A DNA stretch of 64,000 bases, taken from the NCBI GenBank assembly GCA_023052935.1, contig CM041294.1:21662635-21726634 (forward strand), in the 5' to 3' direction. Positions 21,231 to 32,829 of the stretch are shown piece after piece; within the stretch, counting starts at the first letter, position 1; the number at the start of each line of letters is the position of its first letter. Source of the DNA: Piezodorus guildinii (lineage: Eukaryota; Arthropoda; Insecta; Hemiptera; Pentatomidae). Position numbers and translations under genes: made by a program. Under the pieces are notes generated by a model. It was not told the origin of the DNA and ran no database searches. It worked only from the letters and a program-made list of their open reading frames with translations.

Positions 21231-22131
21231 TTTTACTTTCACTAACTATATATAGTAAGAGGAAGTATTGCGATCGTGAAAGTTTTCGGATTCCAGTTTT
21301 CAATAGAAATACACGTTTTAGGGTCCCTGAGTCCAAATAACCAAGTCCCGCAAAGAGGTCTGTGTGTGTGTGTATGGTAACTCCCGGGCGGAAACGGTAA
21401 GTCCTATGAAACTTAAATTTCATATTTAAGACAAATATACGCCCGAGACGTAACAAAACCTTTTTCATCAAAATGAGCTTACCAGAAGAGCCACTTTATA
21501 TCATGCATTTTGCACCTTTTTTCGATTTTCTCGAAAACTGTTCCGACGATTTTGATTAAACTCGCTAAATCGATGTAAAATTTGATGGACTTTCATGTAA
21601 TTTAGGTTTCATTTGGATTAAAATGGTTTGACAGGGCTTAAATGCCGATATTTTAAATTTTCTTCCTCTAAAGTACCTTTAATTTTGTAGATTCTACAAA
21701 AATAACCATATTATCTTGTTAGCATTGATAAATAACAGCTAAATATGTATGTCGTGCGAATTTAGAATAACAAGCAAAGGAGAAAACTGATAAAATATTT
21801 TTTTAATGCAATTTTTTGTTTTTGAACATAAGAACAGTAATATACATTTATGATATACCGTTGGAAAGCTAAAGATTTTAGAAAAACTATAATCTGATAC
21901 ACAAGCTTTTAAAAGTTAATAGAGAGTGATGAAAATAAGATAAAACTAACTGATTAATTTAGATAATAATATAATATATGTTTTAATAAAGCGCATGTTT
22001 CTATATAAATTCAATTTAATTAATTCTTTAATAGTTTCACGTATTTTTATCTCAAACTATAGTTGAAAATTCTTTAATTGATTTTAAAAATGGAGGTAAC
22101 TGAAAGTCGTGGGTTGCGCGCACCAGTATTT
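21231..22131 (+). repeat. family A repeat, copy 5, full length and uninterrupted
   Basis: Best reference copy: TTTTTACTTTCACTAAC at the left, a GTGTGT tract, AACTCCCGGGCGGAAACG, TTTTCTCGAAAACTGTTCC, ATACCGTTGGAAAGCTAAAG and the right end GTAACTGAAAGTCG...GCACCAG. No ORF above background. Confidence 0.85.
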
Positions 22132-22975
22132 ATTTTATTTTATTCATCACTGTCTTTATTTTATCTTACCAAAGATTCTACAATAACGTTGGAAAATCCT
22201 TTAATAATTTAATACAAACTAAATTTTGACAAATTTACTATTCGGCGTTTAATATTGCTTGCACTTGTGTGTTATCAGTCACTACTGATCCAACTATCGA
22301 ATAAAATAATAGAATAAATAGTCCTTTAGTACATTATGCGTTAACGCCTACATTATTATATTACTATAATGATTTATTTTTGTCCAAAATTGTTTGGTTT
22401 TTTATATTTTTCTTAATTATCTCTTTAAATCTAGGGAAATTTAAGAAATGAAGAATCGCCACATTAATTTTTCGTAATATTTGACAAAAACCTTTTAAAA
22501 AGTACTTTATACGTGAATGACGACTAGCTAAATTTGCGGTAAAAAGAATTTTATGATTGAAATATGGCAGAAAGTATTAGTTCTAAATATATATATAGAT
22601 TAGACATACAGAATATTATTACATATATAAAGTATATGTAATAATATTCATAAACTTATTCCAAATAGATATGTCTTCAATTAAAAAATAGAATAATAAA
22701 ACTTGCTTTTTGAAGATGTATTCTCTCTCCAGTCACACTTACCTGTAAATAAAATATGACTTTTATTAACCAAGAGAAAAATAAGTTTGAAAAATTAATT
22801 ACGTAAAAATGTATTCTGAAATTGCAATTCTATAATAATTAATAACTACAATTATGATATTTAGATATACTAATGACAATTTCTACCTTTAAATTGATTT
22901 ATTATTCAAAACTGCATAGTAAATGCCTGAAGGAGTAATATCTTTAGAACAGAAATCATTTCTATATTTTTTCAA
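22132..22975. other. no gene; contains a 39-bp perfect hairpin
   Basis: AT-rich. At 22611-22649, GAATATTATTACATATA is followed by TAAAG and its exact reverse complement: a 17-bp stem. No other structure seen. Confidence 0.6.
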
Positions 22976-23735
22976 GGCACCCGGCATTGCTTTACAAACT
23001 TGCAAATCCCCTCCTTCCTTCCTTCCTACAAACTTGCGTATCATCCAGTCCTAGCTCACTGGCAGATCCTTTCAAAGTAAATCATAATAATTCCTCTTCA
23101 TTCATTTTTAGTCACTTTGCTGGTGTTCCTCAAGGCATTATCCTAGGACCCATCCTTTACTCAGTTTATACAGCTGATATCCCATCCCATCCCAACACTT
23201 TCCCTTATACCTATGCTGATGACACATGTGTGTTATCAGTCAATGCTGATCCAACTATTTCCTCTCGAACTTTTCCTTCCAAGACTGAAACGACAAGAAA
23301 CTGCACTACGTTTCCGACTACTTTAACAGTTACTAGACAAACGTTCTAATCTTCCACTTATCTGCAACAGACTCATCTACATGACTATCATAAGGCCGAT
23401 ATGGACGTACGGAGTAGAGCTTTGGGGCTCTACTAAACCATCGAATGCTTCCTGTATCCAATGCCTACAATCCAAAATCCTTCGTAAAATCCCCAATGCT
23501 CCTTACTTTGTCACGAATAAACTCATAGATAAAGACCTTAATGTTCCGTACGTTGCTGATTTGGTCCGATCTAGATACCATTCCTTTCATGACAAACTCC
23601 ATTTCCACCCTAATCCTCTAGTTTCAATCCTTCCTTCCTCTTCAATTCTTATGCCTTTTTATAATTCACTAAAATTCGCTTGATGTATTCCATTATACAG
23701 TTGAAAATTCCAGTAAATAAATTTTAAAAAAATGC
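22976..23735 (+). pseudogene. Jockey-like LINE (J2) fragment with RT core
   Basis: Contains AGVPQGIILGPILYSVYTAD (RT motif 4) and YADDTCVLS (catalytic motif), then jumps across a deletion to KTETTRNC and a new frame giving IWTYGVELWGSTKPSN and NVPYVADLVRSRYHSFHDKL. The 3' UTR with ACAGTTGAAAATTCC closes it. Frameshifts and the internal deletion inactivate it. Confidence 0.85.
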
Positions 23736-24296
23736 TTGCTAATATCGATTACTCTACAATGAACATGAAAAAACACTACATATTGTTAATTTAAAAACAG
23801 TTTATCAATGCATATAAGAAAACCAGTTGAAGGCTTGTTTTTTGTTATAAGGTTTGGAAGAAAAGGGTCTATTCCTTTTATTAAGCGTGTTTTCTTTGTG
23901 AAGTTGATCAAATGTCAGTTCCAAAGCATAGCGGAGACTCAGGAATTCCAAGCAGCATTACTGTTCACACAGGAATGTTATAACACCATATTTATTGTGT
24001 CAAGCATAATTTGTCAATTCAAAGTCCAGTATTAACCTTTTTAACATGCATTTATACTTTTTATCTAGTACTCAAGCAACTAGCAAGGAAGTTGAGGAGC
24101 TATTGAAATTCGCGATTTATCACACATGTATCTATTGTAACCACATCGATGAAAAAAAGATGTTTAGATGGGAATGGATCTTTCAACGTAAAATGATCGT
24201 TTCAGCACTACCCATGAGTAGTTCCATCAAAAGCATTTGCTATATGGTAATAATATTAAAATTAGAGTTAAAGTATATACCTTACAGTTAAACTTT
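23736..24296. other. no recognised feature
   Basis: Two open frames of 75-81 codons (23808 and 24046) have no motif I recognise and look like chance. Confidence 0.5.
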
Positions 24297-24309
24297 AATA
24301 ATGGCACAA

Positions 24310-24620
24310 TAAACTCATCCATAAAGACCTTAATATTCCCTTCGTTGCTGACTTGGCCCGAACCAGGTACCACTCCTTTCATGACAAACTTTATTCCTAC
24401 TCAAACCCACTAGTTTCAATCCTTGCTTCCTTTACAATCCCTGATAATCCTCCGAGACGTCTGAAAAGAAGATGGCCCCGAGACCTTCTAGTTTAGCATA
24501 GTCTTTGAAGAGCTGCGATGGGTAGTATACCTACATATGAATCATTTCAACACATTTTGTATCACATTTACTAAATGTATTTTATCATACAGTTGTAAAT
24601 ACCAATAAATATATTTAAAA
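24310..24620 (+). mobile_element. Jockey-like LINE (J2) 3' end, 13-bp TSD
   Basis: Encodes NIPFVADLARTRYHSFHDKL and PPRRLKRRWPRDLLV-stop, then the 3' UTR with ACAGTTGTAAAT and an A-rich tail. AATAATGGCACAA at 24297-24309 and AATAATGACACAA at 24621-24633 form a 13-bp TSD with one mismatch. Confidence 0.88.
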
Positions 24621-24990
24621 AATAATGACACAAAAAATAATATATATAAATTTGTAAGAAATTAAAAAGTTTTGTAAATATTTTCACTGCGCTAAAGCTA
24701 AAAAAAAAAATGTACGAATAATAATCTGGTATTGATTTTTGGAGAAAGAATCGTATTTGTATTTGTAAGTGGATTGAAATCTTTAAGTATCTGTAATAGG
24801 TGGAAATTGAAAGTAAAAGGACATTCACTGTTAAGTCAATAAATACAATTTTTGAGATTAATAAAAAATTGAAAAACAATTAAAATAAAACAGTTCGTAG
24901 AGTATAAAGTACGAATTATTTCACTCATCTTCTACTTTCTATTGGTTCATAATGTTCCTTGAGAATTCAAATTTAATTTAAGTTAGCTTA

Positions 24991-25233
24991 AAATGTTCCA
25001 TTTTTTGCTGATTTGGCCCGAAAACTCCTTTACGACTCTAACCCACAAGTTTCAATCCTTGATTCCTCTTCCATTCTTGACAATCCTCCGAGTCTGAAAA
25101 AAAGATGGCCTAGAGACCTTCTGGTTTAGAATGGTCACAGGAGTGCTACTAAATCTGTTTCATGTCATTTTTCTTCTATCATATTTATTTGTTGTTGAAG
25201 TACAGTTGTAAATTTCAATAAATTAAAAAAAAA
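24991..25233 (+). mobile_element. Jockey-like LINE (J2) 3' end, 11-bp TSD
   Basis: A very short tail: FADLAR-like start, small deletions, then KKRWPRDLLV-stop, the usual 3' UTR and poly(A). AAGTTAGCTTA at 24980-24990 and 25234-25244 is an exact 11-bp TSD. Confidence 0.88.
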
Positions 25234-25244
25234 AAAGTTAGCTT

Positions 25245-26715
25245 AGTGAAATTTATTTATTTAGTATAAAATCTATTATGTAAACAGCTTAATCTATTAA
25301 AGAACGTATTGTTAACTTTACTTTTAAGTCACTTAAGTTCTCGATCGCCAGTTTTGGAAATTGTCTTTTAAAGTTACTGAATGCCTAGGAAGACAAAGAG
25401 TTTAATTAAACTTTCTTTGATAATATTATCCTTAATTGTCAGTATTGGCTTTTAATCTTATTTTAAACACCATCCTAACTTAAAGGAAAAGATTCAAGTT
25501 TATGTAAAAGTAATGGGACCTTAAAATAACTGCTTTTTTTTTTTTTTTTTTTTTTGCAATTCTTAACATTTTTTTGCTTTTTGCTCAATTTTTTAAAAAA
25601 TATATGGGTCTTTTATAATTTTTTTTCTTAATTTTTTGAAACCTATTTCAAAGCAAATAAGCATAAATAATAAATTTAAGTATTCAAATTAATGAATTTA
25701 ATATACGTGCATCTTTAAAACATATAATTGGTGCTGATAATGAAAAAATGCACTCTATTTAATTAATCTCTTGAAAATTGTACACCCCATTAATTATGAG
25801 CTTATGGGTATAAGAAGAAAGGCAATGCATGTGGAGTACTGTATGTGTTGCATTCATGTGCATGCACGATATTAATTATGTTAAGTAATTAAGTTTGTCC
25901 TCATTATAATGTCCCAGCTAGAAGCTTCAGGAAACCACGCTGCATAATACTCGATAACTTATTATAATATTCATATATTTTTATTGTTATTAAACACATA
26001 AGGATGTAAATAGAATGCACTGATGCAGAAAGATACGAATAATTATATGACATATTTTATTTTAGCCAGAAATAATCGGGATCCATTGATGGAATGTTAT
26101 TATTTTATATTTCTGCTATTTTAAAATATAAATAAAACAATAAATTTTCACTAATTTTTAAATATATTCCTATTAAAATTTATTACCAAATAATATTACT
26201 TGTATATTCATGACCAGACAATTCACTTGATATGAAAGCCTAGCTGTCCAAGATGTTTTTAATATATTTATTTTTTTAGTCAGCGAAACATTATAAGATG
26301 GTACATTTAAGATGATACATAGTATTTGTCTTAGATTTGAATCTTTTTGCTGAAGTACAGTACTCCATTTTAAGGTAGTTGGTTATCAACAAATGTTCGT
26401 TGCTCTTTTGATTGGCAACATAATCGGTAGCTGAAAACTAAAAATAAACACCTCAGTACTAACAAATTGTGTCCATATCAGTTGGTTTTTCTAATTCCAG
26501 TCATCTACGTGGTGGTGGTAACATTTTTTTTTCATTTATTTGCCATAGAAAAAAAAACAAAAAAAAAAACGAGTTCATATACAAGATAGTTTCAATTTTT
26601 TTTATATCTCTTTTATTGTTTAACACTCAAGTAACAATATTGCAAAAACAAATAGCGCAACAGTACAGGCCTTATCAGAACTGCACTGTTGCACTATTTA
26701 CTTTTGCAGTATTGT
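25245..26715. other. no recognised feature
   Basis: AT-rich with poly(T) at about 25532-25556. No coding motif, SINE boxes or repeat shared with other parts of the window was noticed. Confidence 0.55.
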
Positions 26716-27920
26716 AATATTTGTTTGTTTGTTTGTTGATGCTTAAAGGCGTAAAACTACGAGGTCATCAACGCCTATAAATTCATTTAAGTTAAAGAAA
26801 TTTGTGTGAGTTCTATTTTGAGTTAAAGAAAATAATCACAAGGAAAGTACTGATTATAACTTTATAACAAAAATAAAAAATAAATAAATACAAATAATTA
26901 AGTAATAAATAGATAAATAATAAAAAAGAAAATAGATAAATAAATAAATAAGAAATTCAGTTATAAGACCTATAGTTGCGACAGGAGCTGGTGCGCTTTC
27001 AAAAAATGTATAACCATTGCTATTGCTGTCTCGTCGTCTCTCAAAATATTGCTCAAGTTTGAAGTCAGGCCTATTCTATTAATACTTTCTATATAATGAG
27101 TGCACTCCTCAAAGATGTGCTTTATGGTAAGGGTGGAGCTGCAGTAGGTGCATTTTGGCGGTGGCTGTTTTTTTATGAGGTATGAATGGGTTAGTGCAGT
27201 GTGACCAATTCTTATGCGAGCCAAGGCCACCTCCTCCCTACGGTTACTACGGCAGGATGTCGACCACGGCTTTACTGTTTTCTTGATCTGTTTAAGTTTG
27301 CTGGGGGGGCCTTCGTCCCACATAACCTGCCAGTTATCCCATACTTCCATTTTCAGAGGTCGACTTAGTTCCGATGGAGTGAGGACGGCAATACCTCGAC
27401 CTGGGAGCGTTAGTGCTTCCTTCGCTGCCCGATCCGCAAGCTCGTTGCCGACAATGCCAATGTGGCTCGGGATCCATATAAAGCTGACGGACTTCCCCTG
27501 GTCTACGAGTGTCGAAAGATAGGACTGAATTCGGAAAATTATTGGATGTTCTGGATACATAACTTTCAAAGCTTGTAGGGAGCTTAGAGAATCTGATAGT
27601 ATTACAATATATTTATGGGGTAAAGGTATACAGAATTGTAGTGATGATGCTATTGCGTATAGTTCGGCGGTATAAATAGAGCATAACCTATGTAATTTAA
27701 ATTTGTAGGTCGCATCACGAGTTACAAAGGATGAGGCTGTTGAATTTTCAGACTTGGAGCCATCGGTGTAAATTGGGAAATGATCTGGAATGTTTTCCAG
27801 AAGTCGAGATAGTCGTATTTTATACTCTGAAGGAGTGGTGTTAGTTTTGGGAATATGAGTAAGATTTAGAATTGTTTTAGGTGAATGAGAACAGAATGAG
27901 TCTGAATTTTATAAGCTTCT
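26716..27920 (-). pseudogene. LINE ORF2 C-terminal end with RNase H domain (I/R1/LOA group)
   Basis: Minus-strand frame open from about 27900 to 26970. RNase H motifs in order: IYTDGSKS (first Asp), IYTAELYAI (Glu), ILSDSLSSL (Asp) and WIPSHIGIVGNELADRAAKE (final Asp), so all four acidic residues are present. A C-terminal segment with CTYCSSTLTIKHIFEECTHY, a CCHC-type motif common at the end of such LINEs, follows. The RNase H removes element RNA from RNA-DNA hybrids. The RT domain is missing (5' truncation near 27910). The 3' UTR ends GTTTTACGCCTTTAAGCATC and a (CAAA)n tail at 26718-26735. Confidence 0.85.
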
Positions 27921-27979
27921 CTCTTTATATTGAAGCTCGACCTCCGTAAATTTGGGCATATATTTGTATAAACTGAATA

Positions 27980-28278
27980 TAAAAAATCTGGTGCGGGCAA
28001 CACACGACTTTCACTTACCCCCGTTGTCAAAATCAATTAATGAATTTTCAAATACAGTTGAGATAAAAATTAGTGATACTATTAAAGAATTAATTATGTT
28101 GAATTTATATAGAAACATGTGTTTTATTAAAAAATCTATTATTATATTATTATCTAAAACAATCACTTAGTTTTATCGGCTTTTTATCACTCTCTCTTTT
28201 ACAAGCTCTTGTTTATTAGATAATATTTATAACAACCGAGGTAAGTGAATTTCGAGTGTTTCCCTCAATAGATTTTTT
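27980..28278 (-). repeat. family A repeat, copy 6, short form with both ends
   Basis: A 299-bp derivative: starts AAAAAATCTGGTGCGGGC and ends CCTCAATAGATTTTTT. The two ends form an imperfect ~39-bp terminal inverted repeat, suggesting a deletion derivative of a DNA-transposon-like element. Confidence 0.75.
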
Positions 28279-28319
28279 AAAGGTTGGTAACAATAATCGT
28301 AAAAATATTGGGCCATATA

Positions 28320-28960
28320 ATAATAATAATAATAATAATCATGATAAAATAACTTTATTCTGGGACTATGTCCCTTAAGAATAACAATGTCGTACAGTAA
28401 ATATACACTTCAATATATACATGTCTGGCCGAGAGACCAATGAAATAAACTTTTATTTACAAATGTGTAAAAAATAAAAATAAGACCTATTTATATAGAT
28501 ATATACAAAATATATGGAATATAAACAAAGGAAAAAAAATCTGCTATAAAATAATAGAGCTGAACAATTTCCAAATAAATAAAATTAATTAATTAAACCA
28601 TAACTCTAGGATTCTGATAAAATAAAATTATCTTACGTTGAAAGTAAGATAGTGAATTAACAATTTTACATTTAGTGTGCATCTCTTTGGGATCTTAGAA
28701 GATGTTGGAAAAGATGGGATTTGAATTGTAAAAGAGAAGGGAAGAAGCATTGCGAATATGATTAGGTAAGGTATTCCAGAGAGATTCAGAGCGGATATAA
28801 AAGGAGTGATCAAAAGATTTGGTCCTATGCGTAGGAATGTAAATTTTAGAATGGCGTGATCTGGTTTCAAGTGAGTGAATTGAGGATTTGAATTGAAGGA
28901 TACTGTGAATATACGGAGGATGTTGAGATTTAATGATATATTTAGAATTTAGAAAAAGTT
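28320..28960 (-). pseudogene. LINE family B 3' end (CR1-like)
   Basis: Minus strand encodes RTKSFDHSFYIRSESLW and NTLPNHIRNASSLL, the C-terminal block after the RT thumb in CR1-like LINEs (pattern xLWNxLPxxIRxA), with a frameshift just after. The 3' UTR includes TTAAGGGACATAGTCCCAGA and ends in a (TTA)n run at about 28320-28340. The same block occurs at 54860-55315. Confidence 0.75.
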
Positions 28961-29159
28961 GAGTTTTTAATTAATATTATTTAATTTAATTGTATTTAGT
29001 AGCTTTGAGTTTATCTCTTTAAACATCCTGTGGAGGCTTAAGTAAATAATATATCTAACAAAATGCTAAACGGTCCAGTAATGAGTTAGATTATCTTTTC
29101 GATGGTCTTACGACACTTATATTCATTCATACCGATGTACTTGAATTTATCGGTGAAGT

Positions 29160-29380
29160 TGGAACCTGACGTTTGCCACTCCCTTAGCACAGAGCCTATG
29201 AACCCTTATAAGTCAAACATGACTCCCCCAGCGCCGCGGTCAGTGAGTACACTAAGCTCGGCGGCTGGCTCGAGAGCTCTCTGTCGTTATTCCGCCTCGT
29301 TGGCCTCACGATGGCACTCCAAGGTTTCTTGACTTCTTTGCCTCCCCCTAGGATATTGACTGCCACAGCACATTTCAAGG
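29160..29380. other. isolated GC-rich island, origin unknown
   Basis: About 220 bp with clustered GC-rich motifs (CAGCGCCGCGGTCAGTGAG, GGCTGGCTCGAGAGC) in otherwise AT-rich DNA. A 60-codon minus-strand frame spans it but matches nothing I know. It could be the surviving part of a SINE or transposon. Confidence 0.4.
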
Positions 29381-29637
29381 GATGTTACAGCGCTTTGAAT
29401 ATGTATTATCCTTGGTGCACGTGGAATTGCGATTTTTTTTTTTTTTTTTATGTCATCACTTCAATTTAAAGTTCAGAATTACTTTATTATCATTACTTCT
29501 TTAAATCAGAAAACTGTATATTTAGGGAATGTAAAACATGTGAAGTCTTTTCAGTTCGCGTGTTCAAACCAGGCAGAAGTCCCTATTTTTAAAAGTACAA
29601 CCTTGGTTATGCAGTCCTTCGGAAGGAACATAAAATA
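29381..29637. other. no recognised feature
   Basis: Contains a poly(T) run near 29433-29449 and otherwise nothing recognisable. Confidence 0.45.
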
Positions 29638-29770
29638 GTGGTCTCGAGTCTGTGCGATTTGAGGTACTCGTTAAAGAACCTTATCCTCATTAAACATGGA
29701 TAGGCAAAACGTAGACTCTCATTATAGCATCGCAAATTACCCAAGTGACATTAAATGAACAAATAAAACA
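29638..29770 (+). mobile_element. SINE family S1, 3' half
   Basis: GTGGTCTCGAGTCTGTGCGA, GGTACTCGTTAAAGAACC and the end ACATTAAATGAACAAATAAA match the body and tail of the complete copy at 12726-13006. The tRNA-like head is missing. Confidence 0.7.
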
Positions 29771-30452
29771 TGAAGCATTTTAAGATATTGGAGTTTAATA
29801 AAAATATAAATAGGGAGTGTTTTTATTTTGTTCGTACCCTCTGGTTTTATTTTTACACAAAATACAATACAAATGTGATATATACACATGTCACAGATAT
29901 TTGTCCTTCTAATAACCGAAGGTACACCTTAATAGGGAGTGAAATCCAAATTTTATTGATATTGATTACAATACAAACGTTTACAATGAGAATGCATTAT
30001 ATGATAAGATTATTGTCGCGGCTCCTTCATCGGTTATCAAGAAGTACTATGTAAGAAATATGTATGTAATAATATATCTTAGGCATGTAAGTATAGAAAA
30101 TGATTCATTTCTTTGCTTTTTTGGCTCAAATAAAACGTGTTGCTATAGTGTATAGATGTAATGTATAGAACTTACCAAATCTATTGTTTGTTTGTTTTGT
30201 TTTTTACATTTTTTTCTACGGTATTACTAAAAATACATCAAATTAATGTGATAGAAATATAATACGATGACATGAAATACACCGAGAGACACTACCCATT
30301 AGTAGTACTCCACGTCCCACATCCTTCTTGTTGGACGAAGAAAATGAGCCTTTAGCAGATTATGGTCTATAGGTTTGACCATTTAGCTAGTAAGTGTTGA
30401 AGTAGTCGAAAACGGGGAGCACCAAATAGTAATTAATTACAATTTACTAATT

Positions 30453-30455
<3 letters not shown>
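29771..30455. other. mostly unannotated; possible decayed J2 3' UTR at 30195-30400 (minus)
   Basis: On the minus strand, AGTACTACTAATGGGTAGTG followed by TTTCATGTCAT resembles J2 3' UTRs (compare 16535 and 25150). No coding block survives clearly. The rest is AT-rich without recognised features. Confidence 0.3.

Positions 30456-30510
<55 letters not shown>
30456..30510. repeat. (TA)n microsatellite
   Basis: 55 bp of alternating A and T. Confidence 0.97.
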
Positions 30511-30513
<3 letters not shown>

Positions 30514-30525
30514 TACATATATAAA

Positions 30526-30645
30526 AAGAAGAAGTGATTTACAGTGTTAGTCCAACTTTTTAACTACCTTAAAAAAAAACAATATATATGTATATACATA
30601 TATTTAAAGAAGAAGTGATTTACAGTGTTAGTCCAACTTTTTAAT
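30526..30645 (+). repeat. short direct duplication, period about 82 bp
   Basis: AGAAGTGATTTACAGTGTTA and the following ~18 bases occur twice (about 30526 and 30608). The CTTAAAAAAAAACAATATAT segment also repeats near 30725. Confidence 0.8.
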
Positions 30646-32114
30646 TATCTAATATCCAATTAAAGTATTTAATAAATGGCTCTCAAATTTAATTAAAGAA
30701 AATAAAAATGTTGGTAACCACCCTTAAAAAAAAAACAATATATACAACCACGCATGTGGTGATTGTGTATTCCAAGAGACTCCAGGATAATAGAGTTCGG
30801 CCAAAATTTTCCACTATTCTCATACTAATACTAAGGTCCTATAGGAAGGGTCTTTGAGATAGCTTTGCGAGTCTTTTATTTTAATAAAAGAATATATTTT
30901 TCGTGTTTAATTAATTTAATTATTTTTTTTTCCCCCGCGCTCAGCACAATAATAAGCTTATACACAGTTAAACATCACAAGCATAAACATCATAGTCTGG
31001 TAGGTCAAGATAAAATCAAAGTAATCACGAAACCTAATTTCAACAGTAGGTAAAATAAAATGCGAAGGATAGCCCTTTGAAAAGTATAAACACTGTGTAC
31101 GCTGTTTAGATACTTTTAGGCGTATTTTTATTGTGTATATCGGCTTGGAGATGAAGTCTACCTCTGCCACTTATTTCTATCCATTATCGTTTATTTCCCT
31201 TGGTCAAATAAGTGTCATCTTTGATGATCGATTTTTCTCATTTTTGATTTTTATATTAAAAAGTATCTTTAATTTTGCTGGCATAGAATAAGAATTTATA
31301 TGTGTTTCCAATTCACCACCAGAATTATTTTAGAATTTCTGCAATCACTTTACGAGGAGGGATTCAAAGATAAATAGCTTACATATTTCCTTAACTTCAT
31401 TAATTATAAATACATAAAATATATTACGCGTAGCTCAATACGTAACAATTATGCGATACTGTTAAAAGCAATCTTATCTCAAATGCCAAGTCACATAATA
31501 TAATACAACGACATGAATATTTAAACTAGTCTTATCCCATCATAGCCATTTATCACGAATTGATTTAACCTCTTATGTGAAATACATTGGAAATAATACT
31601 ATATAGTTTATACTTGAATAAATTGGTTTTAAGGCGTTGAGATGATGTTTAAAAGCAAGTGATTGGAAAGAGACTCCGTCTTCTTAAAAGGTAAATTAAA
31701 CTCTTTTAATTAGAAGAGAACAGACCCACTATCTAAAAAGGCTCATTAAACATTCAATCGTCCAGAGCTGAAATCTAAAACCCTTTTTACTAAATACAAA
31801 TATTATTATAAAATAATCCGCGTTGATAATCTTCTATATTTATAAAATAAAGTACCATTAACCTCACTATTTTGCTTTTTGTGGTACCTCTAAAATGACT
31901 ACGGTTGTGAATCTGAATTTATTTCTGTAGGTTCGTCTTAATGTGGATGTGAGATGTACAATGAGGCAAAGTTTGGGGAAATTCGTACTTTAAGTATTTG
32001 AGAATTTTTTTTTCCTAAAATCTTTAAAAAAATATTTTTCAACTAATTCAAAAAATATACATCTGAAAATTTTTGAGCAATTTGAAATATAATCAAAATC
32101 CTAACCACAAGAAA
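30646..32114. other. no recognised feature
   Basis: AT-rich DNA with only short chance frames on both strands. Confidence 0.55.
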
Positions 32115-32129
32115 ACAAAATCATTTTAA

Positions 32130-32316
32130 TGGAAGAAATTAGTCCGGGTACCTGCCTAGCTTCCACTCGCCTACAATACGCCCTGATGATGACCCACAAA
32201 GGGGATCGAAACGTTGGCAAACAATAAATAGTTGAAACTATTTAGTTGTTTCATTTAATGACCGCCACCCGGACTAATTCCTTCCAGTAATTCTCAACGG
32301 TCAACTAATTACATCC
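32130..32316 (+). mobile_element. 187-bp hammerhead-bearing mini-element, 15-bp TSD
   Basis: Flanked by ACAAAATCATTTTAA at 32115-32129 and 32317-32331, a perfect 15-bp TSD. It begins TGGAAGAAATTAGTCCGGGT, whose inverse (ACCCGGACTAATTCCTTCCA) lies at 32267-32286, and ends AACGGTCAACTAATTACATC. Between them is a hammerhead-like core at 32183-32212. The copy at 38097-38327 shares the whole organisation in the opposite orientation. Such cores occur in the terminal repeats of Penelope-like elements and in small non-autonomous 'retrozymes' (family knowledge); no ORF is present here. Confidence 0.85.
32183..32212 (+). ncRNA. hammerhead ribozyme-like core
   Basis: CTGATGA at 32183-32189 and GAAAC at 32208-32212 enclose a stem II formed by GACCC and GGATC with one mismatch. 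The conserved CUGAUGA and GAAA boxes are intact. I could not define stems I and III with confidence, so self-cleavage is not established. Confidence 0.6.
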
Positions 32317-32397
32317 ACAAAATCATTTTAACCTCAGCAGTATTAAGAAAAAAAATCCTGAACCTCTACAACACATTACGGTTCTTAGAAATATAGA

Positions 32398-32662
32398 GAT
32401 TAGTACCGTTTCACTGACAACGACCGTGCAAGCAGATGATTAGGCCTACATCACTCTCGGCCATCAGGTTTTTCCCTATATTTGGATACCCAATTTATAG
32501 AGGCTGGGTGTGCCACCGGAGGGTCTCCACAACCCCAGGTCACTCGACGGCTGAATTAATAGAATAAACTATTTATTTATATAATCTATCATTCCTCAGC
32601 CGGGAATCAAACCAGGGGCCCATTAAATAATAGCCTAATGGTCAACTAGGCCACGCCGCTCC
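32398..32662 (-). mobile_element. tRNA-derived SINE, family S3
   Basis: Minus strand: head with A-box-like GTGGCCTAGTTGACCA and B-box-like GGTTTGATTCC, then a body with ACCTGGGGTTGTGGAGACCC and GATGGCCGAGAGTGATGTAG, ending CAGTGAAACGGTACTAATC. A second copy is at 41585-41860. Body landmarks agree between copies despite divergence. Confidence 0.75.
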
Positions 32663-32829
32663 AGTATTAAGAAATTTACTTTTATAATATATATATCAAA
32701 GTATATTTGATTTCGTATTCAGGTTTTAGTGTCTTGTATAGAATAAAATCATTTCTAAAACCTAAATACAGTTTATTTTTAGGTGCAAAGCTTCACTAAA
32801 TAATAGCATTAATTCATATTTACATTGTA

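Noticed and set aside
30526..30645. CRISPR-like spaced repeats
   Set aside because: Only two units, eukaryotic context, spacer AT-only.
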